Positions 1-8,215 are shown, counted from the stretch's first letter. The stretch: DNA of 64,000 bases from Pseudomonas sp. NFR16 (GCF_900108875.1 NZ_FNYJ01000003.1:579969-643968), one strand, 5' to 3'. Notes: generated by a model not told the origin, from the sequence alone. Numbers and translations are program-made.

Positions 1-216
1 GAAGCGCTGTCCACCCGCGAGCGCATGAGTGATGTGCTGGAGCGTCTGAAGGGTGCGGGTTTCGTGCCGTTTGCCGAGTTGTTCACGGCAGAGGAGGGGC
101 GGCTGGGCGTGGTCGTCACGTTCATGGCCGTGCTTGAGCTGGTCAAGGAGCAGTTGGTGGAACTGGTGCAGAACGAACCCTTCGCTGTCATTCATGTGCG
201 CGCGCGAGCCGAATAA
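1..216 (+). CDS. scpA: Segregation and condensation protein A, 3' end only
   Basis: The frame is open from base 1 and closes with TAA at 214-216, so only about 71 C-terminal residues are present. They look like the C-terminal winged-helix part of ScpA, the kleisin that bridges the SMC heads. The call rests mainly on context: a clear scpB starts 11 bases downstream, the usual scpA-scpB order. ScpA, ScpB and SMC form the cytoplasmic condensin that organises the origin region for segregation. Pseudomonas usually has MukBEF/MksBEF as well, but scpAB is common. The start lies outside the window. Confidence 0.8.
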   Translation, partial: EALSTRERMSDVLERLKGAGFVPFAELFTAEEGRLGVVVTFMAVLELVKEQLVELVQNEPFAVIHVRARAE

Positions 217-227
217 AGAGCTGATCG

Positions 228-1019
228 ATGAACCTGAACGAACCTCGCGAACTCGCGCCGCTGCTCGAAGCTTTTCTGCTGGCTTCCGGAAAACCGCAAT
301 CGCTGGAGCGGCTCTATGAGCTGTTCGAAGAAGGCGAGCGTCCGGAGCCTGCGGTGTTCAAGAAGGCGCTGACCCTGCTGGGCAAGTCGTGCGATAACCG
401 TGCGTTCGAGCTCAAGGAGGTGGCGACCGGCTACCGCCTGCAGATCCGCGAGAAGTTCGCGCCATGGGTCGGTCGCCTTTGGGAAGAGCGCCCGCAGCGT
501 TACTCGCGGGCGCTGCTGGAAACCATGGCGCTGATCGCCTATCGCCAGCCGATCACCCGCGGCGAAATTGAAGATGTGCGCGGTGTTGCGGTCAACAGCA
601 ACATCGTCAAGACCTTGCTGGAGCGCGAGTGGATCAGGATCGTCGGATACCGCGATGTGCCGGGCAAGCCGGCGATGTTCGCGACCACCAAGGCGTTTCT
701 CGATCACTTCAACCTCAGGAGCCTCGACGAACTGCCGCCGTTGGCCGATCTGCGGGAAATGGAGGCCGAGCCTGTTCTTGAGTTCGACGACGCGCCCGTG
801 CCTGCGCATCTGCAGGCGCTGGCCGATGCCAGCCTTGCGGTTGAAACGGAGCAGGAGCCGGAAGCGCCGCGCGACGAAACCAGCTTCCGCAGCCTGCTGG
901 CCGAGCTCGACACGATGGAGCACGGCCTGAAAATCGACTTTGACGATTTATTGCTCGATGACGCCGATAAAGAGTCTGAATTGGAAGATGAGCGAACGGA
1001 CGACGATGATCCGCGGTGA
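228..1019 (+). CDS. scpB: Segregation and condensation protein B
   Basis: The product has 263 residues. The first 175 or so match the two winged-helix domains of ScpB, which dimerises and clamps the ScpA kleisin in the SMC complex. The segment LLETMALIAYRQPITRGEIE followed by RGV is the most conserved block of the family. Residues about 175-263 form a long acidic, low-complexity tail ending EDERTDDDDPR, which is longer than in Firmicute ScpB (about 190-200 residues) but usual for Pseudomonas. The ATG at 228 follows an AAAGAG ribosome site and lies 11 bases after scpA, so the two are co-transcribed. Confidence 0.93.
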   Translation: MNLNEPRELAPLLEAFLLASGKPQSLERLYELFEEGERPEPAVFKKALTLLGKSCDNRAFELKEVATGYRLQIREKFAPWVGRLWEERPQRYSRALLETMALIAYRQPITRGEIEDVRGVAVNSNIVKTLLEREWIRIVGYRDVPGKPAMFATTKAFLDHFNLRSLDELPPLADLREMEAEPVLEFDDAPVPAHLQALADASLAVETEQEPEAPRDETSFRSLLAELDTMEHGLKIDFDDLLLDDADKESELEDERTDDDDPR

Positions 1020-1048
1020 AACGGCAAGGCTCAATTTGCCGTAGACCT

Positions 1049-1134
1049 GTAGGAGCGCGCTTGCCCGCGATTGGGGCGTGTCGGCCAGTACAAGGTTGAC
1101 GGGCATGCCGCCATCGCGGGCAAGCGCGCTCCCA
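1049..1134. repeat. REP/BIME palindrome pair, GCGCGCTTGCCCGCGAT type
   Basis: Two inverted arms face each other: GTAGGAGCGCGCTTGCCCG at the left and its near-perfect complement at the right (CGGGCAAGCGCGCTCCCAC). About 40 bases separate them. Such elements are common between Pseudomonas genes and are thought to be mobilised by RAYT transposases and to stabilise mRNA ends. The same family recurs at 35090-35175 and 57355-57439. Confidence 0.85.
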
Positions 1135-1165
1135 CAAAGGATAAATCCACTCTTCAGGGCTTTTC

Positions 1166-1354
1166 ATGAGCAGCAAAAACCCTTGCATCAGCATCTGCAA
1201 ATTCGACGATGACATCTGCATCGGTTGTGGCCGCAGCAAGCGCGAAATCAAATCGTGGAAGAAGATGGACAAGGACGAAAAGCGCGCGGTACTGGCCGAG
1301 TCGGTGGCGCGCCTGAGTAAGCTCAAGCGTGCCGGTCGACGGAAAAAGAAGTGA
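1166..1354 (+). CDS. DUF1289 small Cys-rich protein
   Basis: This 62-residue protein carries four cysteines, C7, C11, C18 and C21, in the block NPCISICKFDDDICIGCGRS. That is the hallmark of the DUF1289 family, probably a zinc or iron-sulfur binding fold. The C-terminal half is a basic helix ending GRRKKK. The function is unknown. The gene sits between scpB and rluB, a common Pseudomonas order. No strong Shine-Dalgarno is seen (GGGCTTTTC before the ATG), but family length and start residues agree with ATG at 1166. Confidence 0.88.
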   Translation: MSSKNPCISICKFDDDICIGCGRSKREIKSWKKMDKDEKRAVLAESVARLSKLKRAGRRKKK

Positions 1355-1563
1355 TCGCGATCATGCAGTCAGGGTTTTCGTCTAGTCTGTGATGCGCAAC
1401 GCGTGACATGAGCGTATGATTCGCGACCTTTTGGCGATCCGCACTCGCCACAGGTTCCAGTTTTCAGCCCCGTTTCGCAGCCGAGCGTCGCTCCGGCAGC
1501 GAGCAGGGCAACAGGCCGTGCCCACTCGCGCACGGTCTGATCGACACACCGGGAGGTGCCCAG

Positions 1564-2778
1564 ATGAGTGAACAAGACAAGCAGGACAAAGAGATCGGCC
1601 CAGCAGGCGAGAAGCTGCAAAAGGTCCTCGCCCGTATTGGCGTCGGCTCGCGCCGTGACGTCGAAGCGTGGATCGGCGAAGGCCGCATCAAGGTCAACGG
1701 CGTTCAGGCAAGCCTGGGTCAGCGGGTGGACCTGCACGACGCCATCAGCGTCGACGGTCGCGTGATCAAGCGCGAAGAAGCGGCCGAAACGGTCCGTCGC
1801 GTCATCATGTACAACAAGCCCGATGGCGAGATCTGCACCCGCGACGACCCGGAAGGCCGTCCGACCGTGTTCGACCGCCTGCCGCGTCCTAAAGAAGGTC
1901 GCTGGATCAATATCGGTCGCCTGGACATCAACACCACCGGTCTGCTGATGTTCACCACCGACGGTGAGCTGGCCAACCGCCTGATGCACCCCTCGTTCGA
2001 GATGGACCGCGAGTACGCAGTGCGCGTCCGTGGTGAGGTGGACGACGACATGCTGCTGCGCCTCAAGAACGGCGTGATTCTGGAAGACGGTCCGGCGCGT
2101 TTCACCGACATCCAGCAAGCGCCGGGCGGTGAAGGTTTCAACCATTGGTACCACTGCGTGGTGATGGAAGGCCGTAACCGCGAAGTGCGTCGCCTGTGGG
2201 AATCCCAGGGCCTGGTGGTCAGCCGCCTGAAGCGCGTGCGCTTCGGTCCGGTGTTCCTGAACTCGGATCTGCCGATGGGCCGCTGGCGCGAAATGACCCA
2301 GCAGGAAGTCGATATCCTCAGTGCCGAAGTGGGCCTCAAGCCTGTCGCCATGCCGCAGATGAACGCCAAGACCAAGGACAAACTGGAGCGCTTGCAGCGC
2401 CAGTCGTCGCGTCCGTTGGGCAAAGGCGAGCGCGTTCGTCAGTTGCGTCCGGCCAGGGACGCGGCGCCTGCCGAGCGTCCGGCCCGTGAGCCGCGCATGG
2501 CCGATGGCGAACGTCCAGCCCGCAAGCCGGCTGACAGCAGTCGCCCGGCGCGCTCGCCTCGTCCGGCGGCCGGTGGTCGCAGCGACAGCCGCACAGACAG
2601 CAGCCGTGGCACGCCGGTGGCGGAACGTCCGAGCGAGATGAACAAGCGCCCGGCAAAACCGAAAGCCACGCGTCCGGGCATCAAACTGGCTGACGACAAA
2701 ACGCCTTCGGGCAAGCGTCGTGGCGCACCCGCCGGTTCTGGCCAGCGTCCGGGCTTCGGTCGTCGCAAGCCCGAGTAA
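1564..2778 (+). CDS. rluB: 23S rRNA pseudouridine(2605) synthase
   Basis: RluB isomerises U2605 (E. coli numbering) of 23S rRNA to pseudouridine. The 404-residue product has an N-terminal S4 RNA-binding domain (from about residue 16, EKLQKVLARIGVGSRRD) and then the RsuA/RluB catalytic domain. The family motif GRLDINTTGLLMFTTDG places the catalytic aspartate at about D121. Residues about 283-404 are a basic, Pro/Arg/Ser-rich disordered tail, typical of Pseudomonas RluB and absent from the short RsuA family. The ATG at 1564 follows GGGAGGTGCCCAG. The gene ends just before a bidirectional terminator. Confidence 0.95.
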   Translation: MSEQDKQDKEIGPAGEKLQKVLARIGVGSRRDVEAWIGEGRIKVNGVQASLGQRVDLHDAISVDGRVIKREEAAETVRRVIMYNKPDGEICTRDDPEGRPTVFDRLPRPKEGRWINIGRLDINTTGLLMFTTDGELANRLMHPSFEMDREYAVRVRGEVDDDMLLRLKNGVILEDGPARFTDIQQAPGGEGFNHWYHCVVMEGRNREVRRLWESQGLVVSRLKRVRFGPVFLNSDLPMGRWREMTQQEVDILSAEVGLKPVAMPQMNAKTKDKLERLQRQSSRPLGKGERVRQLRPARDAAPAERPAREPRMADGERPARKPADSSRPARSPRPAAGGRSDSRTDSSRGTPVAERPSEMNKRPAKPKATRPGIKLADDKTPSGKRRGAPAGSGQRPGFGRRKPE

Positions 2779-2795
2779 GGTTGGGTTGAACATGA

Positions 2796-2825
2796 AAACG
2801 CCAGTCGAACGACTGGCGTTTTTCT
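2796..2825. terminator. Bidirectional intrinsic terminator between rluB and the M29-like gene
   Basis: ACGCCAGTC-GAAC-GACTGGCGT forms a perfect 9-bp stem with a tetraloop. T runs lie on both sides when read on either strand, so it can end both rluB (plus) and the convergent peptidase gene (minus). Confidence 0.9.
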
Positions 2826-2836
2826 TTGTGCGCGGT

Positions 2837-3811
2837 TTACAGATTCACGTATTGGGTGCCGTCGAATACGACCCGGCGATCCACCGCGAGCGCGCCATCG
2901 TTGAAGATCAGATCAAGGTGATGACTGCCTTTGGCACCGCCGCCCAGCCCCAGGTGCAGGCCACAGTGACGCTCTTCGAAGCCAGCATTGCGCGCGTATA
3001 ACTGTCTGACGCCCTCATTGGTGCCGATGCCCAACTCCTCGACCCGCCGGTTCGACGGGTTGGCATCCAGATACTTGTTGAAGTCCTTCTCAAGCCCCGG
3101 CACTTGCGTTGCGACACGCGTGATCGTCGAGTTTTCGATCCACAGTTCCAGCGGCGAGTCGATGACCCCGTACTTACGCGCGAACGGAATGGTGCTGAGA
3201 AAGGTGCCGACGAACTTCACCTGGCCGTTGATCGAGTCGCTGTGGGTGGCAATCTCACCGGGTGCCAGGTCGTAATTGCCGACGCCGTTGATATTGGTCC
3301 ACTTCTTCAGCTCACGCAGCGGTGCGTCGAAATGCGAGCCGCGTGCATCGCTGAAGGTCAAGGTCTGGCCCTGATTCATGGTGTCGATGAGCGCGGCGTT
3401 CAAATGGGCGATCCGCTCAGGTTTGATGCTGAAGGTGTCGTAGAAATAAAGGCCGTAATCCTTGAACAACAACGATTTTTTCCACTGTTCCGACATCACG
3501 GTCTGCAAGGAACGGATAAACGCCGGGCCTTCCGCGCTCGGGTTGGGCAGAGTCGAGGCATCGTAGAACAGGACGTACAGGTCGGCGCGGGTGATGGCTT
3601 GCGCCAGCTCCTCGATGGGCGAACTGTCCAGAGGCATCGTGCTGAAATGAAAGCTGTCGCGAGCCGTCGGGCTTTCGACGATGGCGCCGACCATGGCGCT
3701 GTACGCTTCGGTGTGGGCAAGCAGCACATTGGGCGAGGGCATGTCGGCGACTGCTGGATGATGGTGCAGGTAATAAAGAAAATGCTCGATGGCGCTGCTC
3801 TGTTCCGTCAT
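2837..3811 (-). CDS. M29-like metallopeptidase (aminopeptidase T-type) beside a small peptide gene
   Basis: The 324-residue product resembles the M29 thermophilic aminopeptidase (AmpS/PepT-type) fold, which uses a two-metal centre. Candidate ligands are in the last third: E259 and E266 in EELGIGTNEGV, E279/E280, H286, and H298-L-D300 in GSHHLDLIF. The HxD pair matches the family pattern, but the match to classical aminopeptidases is loose, so a different peptide-processing role is possible. No signal peptide is seen. The upstream in-frame ATG at 3841 is rejected, because ATG at 3811 has an AAGGGAG ribosome site six bases away and the longer form would start inside a terminator. The gene follows a 45-codon peptide gene with a terminator in between, suggesting that the peptide is its substrate. 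Confidence 0.72.
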   Translation of the reverse strand: MTEQSSAIEHFLYYLHHHPAVADMPSPNVLLAHTEAYSAMVGAIVESPTARDSFHFSTMPLDSSPIEELAQAITRADLYVLFYDASTLPNPSAEGPAFIRSLQTVMSEQWKKSLLFKDYGLYFYDTFSIKPERIAHLNAALIDTMNQGQTLTFSDARGSHFDAPLRELKKWTNINGVGNYDLAPGEIATHSDSINGQVKFVGTFLSTIPFARKYGVIDSPLELWIENSTITRVATQVPGLEKDFNKYLDANPSNRRVEELGIGTNEGVRQLYARNAGFEERHCGLHLGLGGGAKGSHHLDLIFNDGALAVDRRVVFDGTQYVNL

Positions 3812-3836
3812 GGGGCGCTCCCTTGCGAAGGCTGAA

Positions 3837-3873
3837 AACAAAAAAGGGCGAGCGCGTCAGCCGCGCTCGCCCC
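3837..3873 (-). terminator. Strong intrinsic terminator between peptide gene and M29-like gene
   Basis: Read on the minus strand, an 11-bp perfect GC stem (GGGCGAGCGCG, loop GCTGA, CGCGCTCGCCC) is followed by TTTTTGTTTT. It starts nine bases after the peptide stop and ends about 25 bases before the peptidase ATG. It would make short peptide mRNA abundant and allow only readthrough into the enzyme gene. Confidence 0.85.
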
Positions 3874-3881
3874 CGGTTGCC

Positions 3882-4019
3882 TTAGAACGGCCACATCGCG
3901 GTGCCGAACGCCACCACGGCGTCAGCTTGCATCATCTCCACGGCAGCATCATGAGTGGGTGCTTCAAACCAGTCGTCCAGTTGCAGTTCTTCTTCCAGAG
4001 TGTTTTCTACAGATTGCAT
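3882..4019 (-). CDS. 45-residue acidic-leader peptide, RiPP-precursor-like
   Basis: This ORF reads on the minus strand from ATG at 4019 to TAA at 3882, with a strong CAGGAG ribosome site eight bases before the start. The N-terminal half is very acidic (TLEEELQLDDWFE), then comes a His/Asp segment, and the C-terminus is hydrophobic: ADAVVAFGTAMWPF. It has no signal peptide and no cysteine. The architecture (acidic leader, short hydrophobic core, terminator, then a peptidase-like gene) is that of precursors of ribosomally made, modified peptides such as PqqA or MftA. I do not recognise the peptide family; the product role is inference. The coding reality is supported by the ribosome site and the tightly placed terminator. 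Confidence 0.68.
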   Translation of the reverse strand: MQSVENTLEEELQLDDWFEAPTHDAAVEMMQADAVVAFGTAMWPF

Positions 4020-4558
4020 AGGTGAATCTCCTGAGAATGACGTACTTGCCGAATGCGACGAGAACAGCCTGGCCGGCGCCTGCGACTGACTCGTCTAGGA
4101 AGCACGCTGACCTTCGTGGCCAGCAAGCGAGGAAAAAGCTAGTTCAATAGTCTGACTGTTGCAAAAGCGAATTTGCGCTGAAAATGCTGGCAGTTGGCCT
4201 GTGAAAACGAAAACTTGCAGAAAAAACAACGTCCGAGCTGAAGCGTTTCCGCTGAAATTTTTTTTCCGTCGGTTTTGTGTCGGTTTCTGTACATTTCTCG
4301 CTCAGCGCACCCTTTCGAATAGTCGGACATTGACTTCCGAGCCCCGTATTCAACCGGCCCTGGCCTGACCGAATGCGCAGGTTTTCACGGCCAGCGGCGG
4401 CGCTGACGGTGTACAATGCGCCGCGTTTTTTCTGTGATCCATCGGCGCATGGCCGCCAACCAGACTCGGGGTTTACCCACCCTGTCTTCCATTCCGCCGC
4501 GTCATGAGCGCGTCGGGTTCGATTCCGTCACAGACAAGAACAACAAGGTGACTATGCA
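4020..4558. other. Divergent intergenic region between the peptide cassette and aroP
   Basis: No convincing gene is present; short open frames here lack ribosome sites and family resemblance. The stretch 4140-4300 is unusually A/T-rich and purine-rich for this genome, with runs of A and T around 4216-4264. It should hold the promoters of both the minus-strand peptide gene and aroP. A TACAAT sequence at about 4412 could be a -10 box for aroP, but no good -35 accompanies it. Confidence 0.5.
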
Positions 4559-5983
4559 ATGAGTGAACACATGTCCCATTCGGGTGACTTGAAACGTGGT
4601 CTTAAAAATCGTCATATCCAGCTGATCGCCCTGGGTGGCGCCATCGGTACGGGATTGTTCCTGGGGTCGGCTGGCGTCCTCAAATCGGCGGGTCCGTCGA
4701 TGATCCTCGGCTATGCCCTGTGTGGTTTCATCGCCTTCATGATCATGCGCCAATTGGGCGAGATGATCGTCGAAGAGCCGGTCGCCGGCTCGTTCAGCCA
4801 TTTCGCACACAAGTATTGGGGCGGTTTCGCGGGCTTTCTCTCGGGCTGGAACTGCTGGGTCCTGTACATTCTGGTGGGCATGTCCGAGCTCACCGCGGTT
4901 GGCAAATACGTGCAGTACTGGTGGCCGGAAATTCCTGCATGGGCGTCGGCGGCCGCGTTTTTCGTGATGATCAACGTCATCAACCTGGCCAACGTCAAGG
5001 TGTTCGGCGAGGCCGAGTTCTGGTTCGCCATTATCAAGGTCGTCGCCATATTGGGCATGATCGCGCTGGGCAGTTACATGCTGGTCAGCGGCAGCGGCGG
5101 ACCTCAGGCGTCGGTCAGTAACCTGTGGGATCACGGCGGCTTCTTCCCTAACGGCGCCAGCGGCCTGGTGATGGCGTTGGCGTTCATCATGTTTTCTTTC
5201 GGCGGCCTGGAAATGCTCGGCTTCACGGCGGCGGAAGCGGACCAGCCCCGGACCATCATCCCCAAGGCCATCAATCAGGTGATCTATCGCATCCTGATTT
5301 TCTACATCGGTTCACTGGTGGTGCTGTTGTCGCTGACGCCTTGGGATGCTTTGCTGGCCGACCTTAACGCCTCTGGTGACGCTTACAGCGGCAGCCCGTT
5401 CGTGCATGTATTTTCAATGCTGGGCAGTACGGTGGCTGCACACATCCTCAACTTTGTCGTGCTGACTGCGGCGCTGTCGGTTTACAACAGTGGCACGTAT
5501 TGCAACGCACGGATGCTGTTCGGCATGGCCGAGCAGGGCGATGCGCCTCAGTCACTGGCGCGTGTAGACGGACGCGGCGTGCCGGTTCGGGCCATCCTGG
5601 TGTCGGCTGCGGTGACGTTGATTGCCGTGCTGCTCAACTACCTCATGCCGCAGAATGCGTTGGAACTGTTGATGTCGCTGGTGGTGGCGACCCTGGTGAT
5701 CAACTGGGCGATGATCAGCTATTCGCACCTTAAATTCCGTCAGCATCTGGCTCGCAGGGACCAGCAGCCGCTGTTCAAGGCGCTCTGGTATCCGTACGGC
5801 AATTACATCTGTCTGGCGTTCGTGGTGTTGATTCTGGGCATTATGCTGATGATTCCGGGCATCCGGGTTTCGGTTTACGCGATCCCGGTCTGGCTGGTGG
5901 TGATGTGGGTGTTTTACGTGATCAAGAACAAACGCCTCCCCAGTGGCGAGTCCATGGCACAGCGCACGTCGATCATCAAATAG
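4559..5983 (+). CDS. aroP: Aromatic amino acid permease (AroP/PheP type)
   Basis: This is a 474-residue APC-superfamily cytoplasmic-membrane permease with about 12 hydrophobic segments. It follows E. coli AroP closely over its whole length: LKNRHIQLIALGGAIGTGLF in TM1, RQLGEMIVEEPVAGSFSHFA, and NLANVKVFGEAEFWFAIIKV. Proton-driven uptake of Phe, Tyr and Trp is therefore the likely role, which fits the phh operon 4 kb away. ATG at 4559 has AAGGTGA eight bases upstream. Related paralogues transport proline or D-Ala/Gly, so substrate range is a family inference. A terminator follows. Confidence 0.88.
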   Translation: MSEHMSHSGDLKRGLKNRHIQLIALGGAIGTGLFLGSAGVLKSAGPSMILGYALCGFIAFMIMRQLGEMIVEEPVAGSFSHFAHKYWGGFAGFLSGWNCWVLYILVGMSELTAVGKYVQYWWPEIPAWASAAAFFVMINVINLANVKVFGEAEFWFAIIKVVAILGMIALGSYMLVSGSGGPQASVSNLWDHGGFFPNGASGLVMALAFIMFSFGGLEMLGFTAAEADQPRTIIPKAINQVIYRILIFYIGSLVVLLSLTPWDALLADLNASGDAYSGSPFVHVFSMLGSTVAAHILNFVVLTAALSVYNSGTYCNARMLFGMAEQGDAPQSLARVDGRGVPVRAILVSAAVTLIAVLLNYLMPQNALELLMSLVVATLVINWAMISYSHLKFRQHLARRDQQPLFKALWYPYGNYICLAFVVLILGIMLMIPGIRVSVYAIPVWLVVMWVFYVIKNKRLPSGESMAQRTSIIK

Positions 5984-5989
5984 TTGAAC

Positions 5990-6014
5990 GCGGCGCAGGG
6001 TGCGCCGCGATTTT
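5990..6014 (+). terminator. Terminator after aroP
   Basis: A CGGCGCA-GGG-TGCGCCG stem is followed by CGATTTTC. The stem is stable, but the T run is short. Confidence 0.7.
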
Positions 6015-6028
6015 CAGCAGGCTGCAAC

Positions 6029-6118
6029 GCTTGCGGGCGAGCTTGCTCGTGAAGGCGTAACGTCAGGCACATCAGTATCATTTGACCGGACGCATTCGCG
6101 AGCACGTTCGCTCCTACA
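6029..6118. repeat. REP/BIME pair, GCGAGCTTGCTCG type
   Basis: The left arm is CGCTTGCGGGCGAGCTTGCT and the right arm CGCATTCGCGAGCACGTTCG followed by CTCCTAC, in opposite orientation. It is a diverged copy of the family seen at 26748, 28323, 53950 and 63897. Confidence 0.7.
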
Positions 6119-6154
6119 GGTTTGGTATTCGCCCTCATAGGCTCAGGCAAGTCC

Positions 6155-6567
6155 ATGCTGATCATTTCCAACAACGTGCATCTGCCAGACAGCGAAGTCG
6201 AGCTGACCGCCATTCGCGCACAAGGCGCGGGCGGCCAGAACGTCAACAAGGTGTCCAGTGCGGTGCACCTGCGATTCGACATCAACGCATCGTCCCTGCC
6301 GCCGTTTTACAAGGAACGGCTGCTGGCGCTGCGTGACAGCCGCATCACCGGCGACGGCGTGGTGGTCATCAAGGCGCAGCAAACCGGACGCAGGAGCAGA
6401 ACCGCGCGGACGCGCTGGAGCGACTGAGCGAATTGATCGTCAGTGCCGCCAAGGTTGAGAAGAAGCGCCGGCCTACCAAGCCGACACTGGGCTCGAAGAC
6501 GCGCAGACTCGAATCCAAATCCAAGCGCGGGTCGATCAAGGCAGGGCGGGGGAAAGTGGATTTTTGA
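6155..6567 (+). pseudogene. arfB: Peptidyl-tRNA hydrolase ArfB (YaeJ), frameshifted
   Basis: ArfB rescues ribosomes stalled on non-stop mRNA by hydrolysing peptidyl-tRNA. The first 76 residues are intact and include the catalytic GGQ in RAQGAGGQNVNKVSSAVHLR. After VVIKAQQ the frame is lost: one base is missing between 6382 and 6383, where a Tyr codon is expected, and translation stops at 6427. The remaining C-terminus, including the basic ribosome-entry tail (KKRRPTKPTLGSKTRR), reads intact in the next frame to TGA at 6567. Because the tail is needed for binding in the mRNA channel, the truncated 91-residue product should be inactive. A sequencing error in this single place is an equal possibility. 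Confidence 0.85.
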
Positions 6568-6615
6568 GCCTATTGGCAGGACTGCTTCGACCGACGGTCT
6601 GGCAGCCCTCAGTGC

Positions 6616-7836
6616 TCACACCGCCGCTGATTTTTCCCGCATGACCTTGGCCTGCTTATACAAGTAGATGCTCAACCCCAGCCCGCCCAGCGATGCCAGG
6701 GCTGCGAACAGGAAGATCGATGCGAAACCGAAGCCTGAAGCGACCAGACCCGCAACCGGGCCGGTGATCCCCAGGGACAGGTCGATGAACAGCGAGTAAG
6801 CCCCCACTGCCGCGCCCCGACTGGCCGCGGGCACCAGGTTGACCGCTTCGACCCCCAGGGCCGGAAACACCAGCGAAAAGCCGAACCCGGTCAGCGCCGC
6901 GCCCGCCAGCGCGAGGTTCGGATTGGGTGCCAGCCACAGCAATAACAGGCCAAGCGCCTCGACCGACAGACAGGCGATCGCCACGCGGAAACCGCCGATA
7001 CGGTTGATCATGTTGCCGAACAGCAGCCGGGCACCAATGAAACAGGCGCCGAACAGGCTCAGGCACAGCACCGCCTTGGGCCATGCATGGCTTGCGTAGT
7101 ACAGCGTGATGAACGTCGCGATGGTACCAAATCCGATCGAGCCCAATGCCAGACCGGTGCCGTGAGGCAGGACACGGCCGAGCACATGCAGAAACGGCAT
7201 CCGTTCGCCATGCACGATAGGCGCCGGGGTCTTTTTCCACGCCAGAGTAATGCCCAGCGCGGCGAGCAGCATGATGCTCACGCCCATGCTCCACAGGCCC
7301 ATGGCATTGACCAGCAACACGCCCAGTGGCGCGCCGATTGCCAGCGCGCCATAACTGGCGATGCCGTTCCAGGAAATCACTTTGGCGGTATTGACCGCCC
7401 CCACGCGACCGATGCCCCAGCCGATGGAGCCTGAGCCTACGAGGCTCTCCGCGCTGCCCAGTACCAGCCGACCGATGAACAGGCTGATCAGACTGAGCAT
7501 CGGCCATGCGTCCAGCCATCCCGCCAGCAGCATGAATACGCCGCTCAGGCCGCAGCCGAACAGGCCGATGATGACTGCCTTCTTGGGGCCTTTGTTGTCG
7601 ATGATTTTGCCGGCATAGGGCCGACTGAGCAGTGTCGCGAGGTATTGAACACTGATCACGAGCCCGGCTGCGACGGCGCCGAAGCCCAGGTCGGTGTGGA
7701 CGTAGCCAGGCAATACGGCCAAGGGAATGCCGATGTTCAGATAACCGATAAAGGTGAACAGCACAATGGAAACGACTTGCAGTGTCACGGCCATTGGGCG
7801 TTGAGGGGAGGCGCTCGAAGCGTCTGGCATGGGCAT
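6616..7836 (-). CDS. MFS transporter, YhhS/YfcJ (UPF0226) type
   Basis: This 406-residue major facilitator protein has 12 predicted membrane segments. The loop-2 region LLSRPYAGKIIDNKGPKKAV carries the MFS D-x-x-G-x-(R/K) motif. The best family resemblance is to the YhhS/YfcJ group of drug or arabinose-like effluxers, whose physiological substrates are poorly known. The gene is convergent with arfB and monocistronic. The first ATG (7836) and a second two codons later are both plausible; the upstream GGATTAG is a weak ribosome site for either. Confidence 0.8.
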   Translation of the reverse strand: MPMPDASSASPQRPMAVTLQVVSIVLFTFIGYLNIGIPLAVLPGYVHTDLGFGAVAAGLVISVQYLATLLSRPYAGKIIDNKGPKKAVIIGLFGCGLSGVFMLLAGWLDAWPMLSLISLFIGRLVLGSAESLVGSGSIGWGIGRVGAVNTAKVISWNGIASYGALAIGAPLGVLLVNAMGLWSMGVSIMLLAALGITLAWKKTPAPIVHGERMPFLHVLGRVLPHGTGLALGSIGFGTIATFITLYYASHAWPKAVLCLSLFGACFIGARLLFGNMINRIGGFRVAIACLSVEALGLLLLWLAPNPNLALAGAALTGFGFSLVFPALGVEAVNLVPAASRGAAVGAYSLFIDLSLGITGPVAGLVASGFGFASIFLFAALASLGGLGLSIYLYKQAKVMREKSAAV

Positions 7837-8077
7837 CTAATCCACGATTACGACAGAAGGGGACAGCGGGGATGAAACAGAATGGAGCGTAGACGCTTGA
7901 AGCCAAGCGATAGATCACATGATAGCGAGGCAAGCCCGTTCATGGCAGTAGAAGGTTGAATCGGGACGGAATCAGGCGGGTTTTTCGTGTGACGTATGGA
8001 CTGACTTGATCGAACGATTCAGCCCTTATGGAAGTACGCCTCGAAGACGCTCTTGCATAGGGGCTGAAAATCAGCCT

Positions 8078-8215
8078 TCAGCGTGGGCGTTGGGCTTTCT
8101 TGCTGTCATCACGTTTCCCGCTGGCTTGCATCTCGATCGGCTGACCGAGTTCCTGACGGGCTGCTGCGCTTTGCTGCGATTGGCTTGGGAAGGGGAAATT
8201 TGGGATTTCATGCAT
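8078..8215 (-). CDS. Small hypothetical protein, 45 residues, polar
   Basis: An ORF too short for usual gene calling reads on the minus strand from ATG at 8215 to TGA at 8078. A good GAGGAG ribosome site lies seven bases before the start, and this is the main support. The protein begins MHEIPNFPFPSQSQQSA and ends in a basic stretch (KRDDSKKAQRPR). It has no signal peptide, membrane segment or cysteine, and is probably disordered. A second frame starting at the overlapping ATG (8211) is open over the same region but has worse spacing. Function unknown. Confidence 0.5.
   Translation of the reverse strand: MHEIPNFPFPSQSQQSAAARQELGQPIEMQASGKRDDSKKAQRPR

Noticed and set aside
1369..2793. A 474-codon minus-strand frame opposite rluB
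   Set aside because: Arg/Thr/Ala-rich antisense shadow, spanning the rluB promoter and terminator; no family resemblance.
4139..4416. Minus-strand frames of 63 and 90 codons upstream of the peptide cassette
   Set aside because: Composition follows the A/T-rich tract, there is no ribosome site, and the two frames overlap each other out of phase.
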